Positions 59,906 to 64,000 of a stretch of 64,000 nt of DNA are shown one piece after another (position 1 is the first letter of the stretch; each line of letters starts with the position of its first letter). The stretch lies in the NCBI GenBank assembly GCA_013365325.1, contig JABVXV010000244.1, positions 32,557-96,556 of the forward strand, written 5' to 3'. The position numbers were made by a program, and so were the translations under genes. Source of the DNA: Dipetalonema caudispina. Lineage: Eukaryota > Nematoda > Chromadorea > Rhabditida > Onchocercidae. The notes below the pieces were generated by a model. That model saw only the letters and a program-made list of their open reading frames with translations, made no database searches and was not told the DNA's origin.

Positions 59906-60931
59906 TTAAAATTTGTCTAAAAGAGCTTGGGTTTGTAAAAAAGCAAAAGTTAGCAACGAATTCTCACTCAGAAAATCTACATAATTGTAAACTTGTCGAA
60001 TTCTGATCGAATTCAAAATGTTAGTAAATATTTGAATGAAATATATTATGAAAGTAACGAATGAAAAAAGAGAAACTACTTCCGGTAGTATCACAATTAG
60101 TCTGATGATAATAACAACAGCATCATCAACCGCACGAAAGCAGAACGAAACACTTTTTGTCCGGAATCTTTTCACGAAATTATCATCAATACCCGTTATA
60201 AGTTAAGGTATACATCGCAAACCGGTTTATTTCATTAACCCCTCAAGATGTTAACAATCGTCTGACAAAAATATTTGTCAACAATTAGAAGTGATAAAGA
60301 GTTGATAAATTAAATATGAATGAAGTTTGGTGATTGTAGATAATAGAACGATTAATAACCGTTAAATTTAGAAAATGAAAAATATTATCATTCATAGGGA
60401 AGCATAATCCGTATATTGCAATGAGAGAAAGATTGAAGGAATTTTAAGTAAATCAATGATTCAATTAATTCGATCTTTTTATTCATCATGTTCCGGTGAA
60501 AATTCTTCGTTAATCAGCCAAAAATCAGATAATATTTCATTATAGAAATTACTTCAAAGTATAGAAGCATCTAAATGACATTTTCAATTTTTCAGTTATA
60601 AAAGGATAAACTGTAAATTTTCTACATAAAATTGTTTATTTACTGTGCAACATTTGCAAATACAATAACATTCTCACTGAAAAAACGGTGCATATAAGAA
60701 AATTGCTAATTCCTTTGTTTTATCCTCTATCAACTCGAATTTAAATTAAATTCAGGAATTTAAAAATAGCATACATTCACAAATCCTACCTGCCGATTTT
60801 GTCACATATGATAGATCTGTTTAACCATTTAAGTGACAATCGAAAGAGACAATCATATGCATTTGATCGGGGAAAAAATACAATAAATATTATCCAATCA
60901 CTCCAAAAAAGGAATGTTGTAACTATCAGTG
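59906..60931 (-). CDS. Candidate 3' exons of an unrecognised membrane protein (partial)
   Basis: Minus-strand segments 60931-60790 (after AAATTTAG, donor AG|GTAGGA) and 60101-59906 (after ATCATCAG, ends TAA) join in phase. The first reads LIVTTFLFWSDWIIFIVFF then PRSNAYDCLFRLSLKWLNRS. The second starts LIVILPEVVSLFSFVTFIIY and ends in LLTFAFLQTQALLDKF. Two or three hydrophobic stretches suggest a membrane protein. The terminal exon also stays open upstream of the chosen acceptor but without any methionine. No family or 5' end is recognised, and chance cannot be excluded. Confidence 0.3.
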
Positions 60932-63484
60932 CTAAATTTTGAATTGATCCATGATCTTACATGCCGAACAATTTCAACGATTTAAATGCCTATAAACAAA
61001 ATAATATAGATTGGAAGATCTAAAATTAAGATAGAATTCTTACAAAATTTTGAAATTAAATATTAAAGAAGAGATGAGAAAACTAATATGTTGTAGTAAT
61101 AAAACAGCTACGAAATTTTGATGATACTTGAGGAAGCAAAAGAATAAAAAGAAAGATTGCAAAGAGGAGAGAAAGAAAGAGAAATTAATTTATGTTTTAA
61201 TAAAGCATATGTGAAATTGAGAATTTGAGGTAGAAGAATGCTGAAATATTGTTTGCGCGGTATTATTATCATAAATTGTTATTTTAACCTCTTTTTTTCA
61301 AAAAGAATCATCGTCATATAGAAAGAAGAAGTTTGAAATGTTGTTAATTTAAAGTTTAAATTCTGTGGAACATATGGTTATATTGTAGTTTTCCTACGAT
61401 CTATCCGTTTAAATGTAAATTGAATTTCAAATGTCATTCTCCATACTCCGAATATTAATGGGAAAAGAAAAAAATGAGGAAAAAAGCAACGGGCTACTAA
61501 TAAGCTATTAGATTATCTTTTCAGAACGTACAAAATTTGGAGTTTAATTGAATTTAAAAATTATAAAATTTCGCAATTTTCGTGAAAAAAATTTATTTCC
61601 TTCGTGATTTCTGAAATAACTAATATTGCCCAATTGATATGTCACTTATTTGCGAAAAAAAACTAATAGAATATTGCGAATTTCTTATTTTCTTCTTAAC
61701 CTCTAACCTAGTGATAATACTTTCCAGATTTTTATAAAGTTAATGGCATTTTTGAAGAATTAAGTTGGATTTCATGAAGTTGCAAAACTTGAATAAGTAT
61801 GTCGAGGATGATTATTTAATACTTGGTACTTATGGTCAAATTAATGATAAATGAATTGTTTCACAAATTACAACATCGGATGAGTATTTTAAGAGTAATA
61901 AAATATAGTAATAAGAGAAATAGAAAGTGGAGTTTCAGGCCATAAACAAATCATTTTAAGACAAAGGACAAAATTTCTTTGGCATTTCTTTGGTACGACG
62001 ACCTACCTTGGAAATTTTATCTTCCCAATTACTTTTCTTTTTTGTTTTTCATTCTTATCATTCATTTCCAGTTTCCTATTTATAGTTTCACCTTTTTTTT
62101 CCTCGCATTAAGTCCAAAAAGATCTATTGCCTTAGGATAATGCAATCAATAATCCATGATTTAAGCATTTAAAAGAATTCAAATAAAGCGCATAAGTGAT
62201 AATAATTGTGTTTAAAACAACTATTAACATTTAAAAATGATTTTTTTTTTAAAAAAAAAATCGTTCAGTAGCTATCAAAAGATATCACAAAAGTATTTAC
62301 TATAAGATAATATCAATGCTATGTCAAATATTACATTCTTAAATTATATCCAAAATTAGTAGTAGTAATAGTAGTAATAGTAAATGATAATAATGAATTT
62401 AAAAATAAATTATCAAACGATGACCTTGAATATTTTACATTGCACATCACATCACAGTTCCTTATCGTCAATTGGTAAAGGAGTAAAATGATGTTGTTGG
62501 TCACATGTCGCACATCTGCGCCAACACAGAATGTCCCCGAAACATTCATTCCCTTTCACCTTTTTCCTCCATTAGCTTTTTTGAAAGACATCAAAAATTC
62601 TCATTCCTTTCTTTACAATCACATGTAATAATAGCCAATAACGAAACTGTCACATCTTACAACTATGTTTTAATTACATTGCACGATGTAATGAATGTAT
62701 GCGTAAATTGCAATAACCTGCATGCTGCATGCATTAATTTATTTTCAAACAAGATAATTTGATTTAAATTTTTTGGTTGATTTGAGTTAGTCATGAAGAT
62801 GATTGAAATTGTTAAGATTACACTTCAGGATCACATATGAATTGATATGGCTCATCCATATTCCAATCAGCTAGAATTAAGTCAAACTATCCTTAGCTTA
62901 GGATTAATTTTTTTATATATGAAAATAAAATTTAGAGTAACAGAAAATGATTCGCATAATGAAATAAAATTTCAAAAAAAAGAAGAAAATTAGATTCTGT
63001 TTTTAAGTAAATCAATCTTATCTTTAATTATCGACAAGATGGAGAGTGGCACTTCCAGAATAATGATTAAAGCATGAATGAAGGAGCGTAACATACTTTT
63101 CTGGGAATTATAACTTTCTCACTTTTCAAATGATAACAAAATTATAGCAAAAAATTGCTCTTATGCAAATTTAGAGCAAAAATTTCTAAACTGAATGAGA
63201 TAGCATGAAAATATTTTCGGAATTGAATTCAATTTCACTGAATCAAACATAATTGGAAATTTCAGATAAAAACGAAATTGAAAATAAATGAAAAATAAAA
63301 CAAAATATGGATGAAATTATTTTAATAAAAATGAGGACGATACTATGATTAAATCAAAAACACAAGTAAACCCCAACATTCGATTTAATAAAGCTAATTA
63401 GAATAACAGGAAAAATTGAATGGCAACAGATGTGAAGAGAACAATCTCAGTCATCATGCTTTCGAATTCATTTTAAAAGCTTAC
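60932..63484. other. Intergenic, no confident gene
   Basis: AT-rich. A + frame at 62505-62762 (begins MSHICANTECPRNIHSLSPF, 85 codons) and its minus-strand shadow are open but match nothing I recognise. A run of AGT/AAT triplets lies at about 62358-62382. Confidence 0.45.
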
Positions 63485-63569
63485 CATATTATCATATTTT
63501 GTCGCATCTTCAAGTTCATCAATACCGACACCGACTGAACTGGATCCGTTAAAATATCCCACTTTTCAC
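63485..63569 (-). other. Possible internal exon, minus strand
   Basis: Between TTTGAATAG and a good donor GTAAGC the frame reads EKWDILTDPVQSVSVLMNLK then MRQNMII, entering with two bases and leaving with two. The segment is richer in GC than its flanks. A plus-strand frame over the same bases (PTPTELDPLKYPTFHLFKN) is also open, so the coding strand is uncertain. Confidence 0.3.
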
Positions 63570-63764
63570 CTATTCAAAAACTAATTAAAATAAAATCCAC
63601 TCTGTTCCTATCTGCTTGAAGTTTCTTTTGTAAAACAGGGATGGCGAAGTTTATAATGTTGCTTAATTCAGTTATTTGCAAGAACAAAAAAATTGTTATC
63701 CTTAGAAAATGATTTTGAAAGAGAATTAGATTGGCTTTTCAGTTCCCTTCAAAATTTTTTTCAG

Positions 63765-64000
63765 TTACTGCTTCCACTACAAAGGACGACGATTGCGAAT
63801 CATGTCCCGATTCCGATGATGATGTAAATGCCAATAAACCGAGTGCTTCAAAAATATCAAACGTGAAGCAAATCAGTAGTCGACGAAAACGTTTCCTGAA
63901 TGAATCTGAACTGGCAATGAATCCTCTTTCTTTGGAGTTTCATACTGAAGCGAATTTCACCAACACTAATCATTTGACATTGGATGTTAGAGTTGATCAG
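63765..64000 (+). CDS. Exon of an unrecognised gene running off the right edge (partial)
   Basis: After the strong acceptor AATTTTTTTCAG the frame stays open for 78 codons to the window end. It begins TASTTKDDDCESCPDSDDDV, an acidic low-complexity stretch with two cysteines, then KISNVKQISSRRKRFLNESE with a furin-like RRKR site, then NPLSLEFHTEANFTNTNHLT and LDVRVDQ. NFT is a possible N-glycosylation site. The mix of codons and the strong acceptor make coding very likely. The acidic segment, basic cleavage-type motif and sequon suggest a secreted or type I membrane protein, but I do not recognise the family. The upstream exon is outside what I could identify; the 63485-63569 segment is a possible neighbour only if read on the plus strand. 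Confidence 0.6.

Noticed and set aside
62331..62762. Overlapping opposite-strand frames of 72 and 85 codons
   Set aside because: Mutual shadows with no recognisable domain; neither could be preferred.
1..64000. CRISPR arrays, prophage, operons or toxin systems
   Set aside because: The window is intron-rich animal DNA; no regularly spaced repeats or clustered prokaryotic genes are present.

Overview
The window looks like nuclear DNA of a filarial (spirurid) nematode. It is strongly AT-rich with many long A/T homopolymers. Genes are split into small exons by introns with TTTCAG/TTTTAG acceptors and GTAAGT-like donors. There is a short interstitial run of TTAGGC, the nematode telomere unit. No bacterial, phage, CRISPR or operon-like organisation is visible. 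Gene models were built by hand from splice signals, reading phase and family similarity recalled from memory; no database search was run.

Layout. 1-1541 (+): 3' end of an unrecognised gene cut by the window edge. 7351-9994 (+): TPRKB/Cgi121, a KEOPS tRNA-modification subunit. 14029-19269 (+): secreted or membrane-anchored histidine acid phosphatase, 13 exons. 20256-22670 (-): Ctr copper transporter. 24013-24720 (+): small bHLH factor of the Olig/beta3-like group. 25823-26080 (-): last exons of a possible tetraspanin. 27707-28291 (+): divergent LC8 dynein light chain. 30768-31283 (-): phase-consistent candidate exons of unknown family. 32884-36247 (-): SLC2-like sugar transporter, 8 exons. 36.3-43.2 kb: long AT-rich intergenic stretch with a few candidate exons. 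43299-43640: 100-N assembly gap between two identical 121-bp copies. 43708-46995 (+): RBBP5, WD40 subunit of the SET1/MLL H3K4 methyltransferase complex, 11 exons. 49547-52405 (+): beta-1,3-glucuronyltransferase (GlcAT-I family). 54065-57827 (-): rhodopsin-type GPCR with unusual GRY and NWIFY motifs. 59906-60931 (-): candidate membrane-protein exons. 63765-64000 (+): exon of a gene running off the right edge.

The genes are functionally unrelated (tRNA modification, phosphatase, copper uptake, transcription, transport, chromatin, proteoglycan synthesis, signalling). They read as an ordinary animal chromosome segment, not a cluster or dedicated system. I found no convincing new biological system. 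The most useful observations are short exons that an ORF scan misses, the suspicious duplication at the assembly gap, motif departures in the GPCR and transporter, and an unassigned coding-like segment inside the copper-transporter intron.
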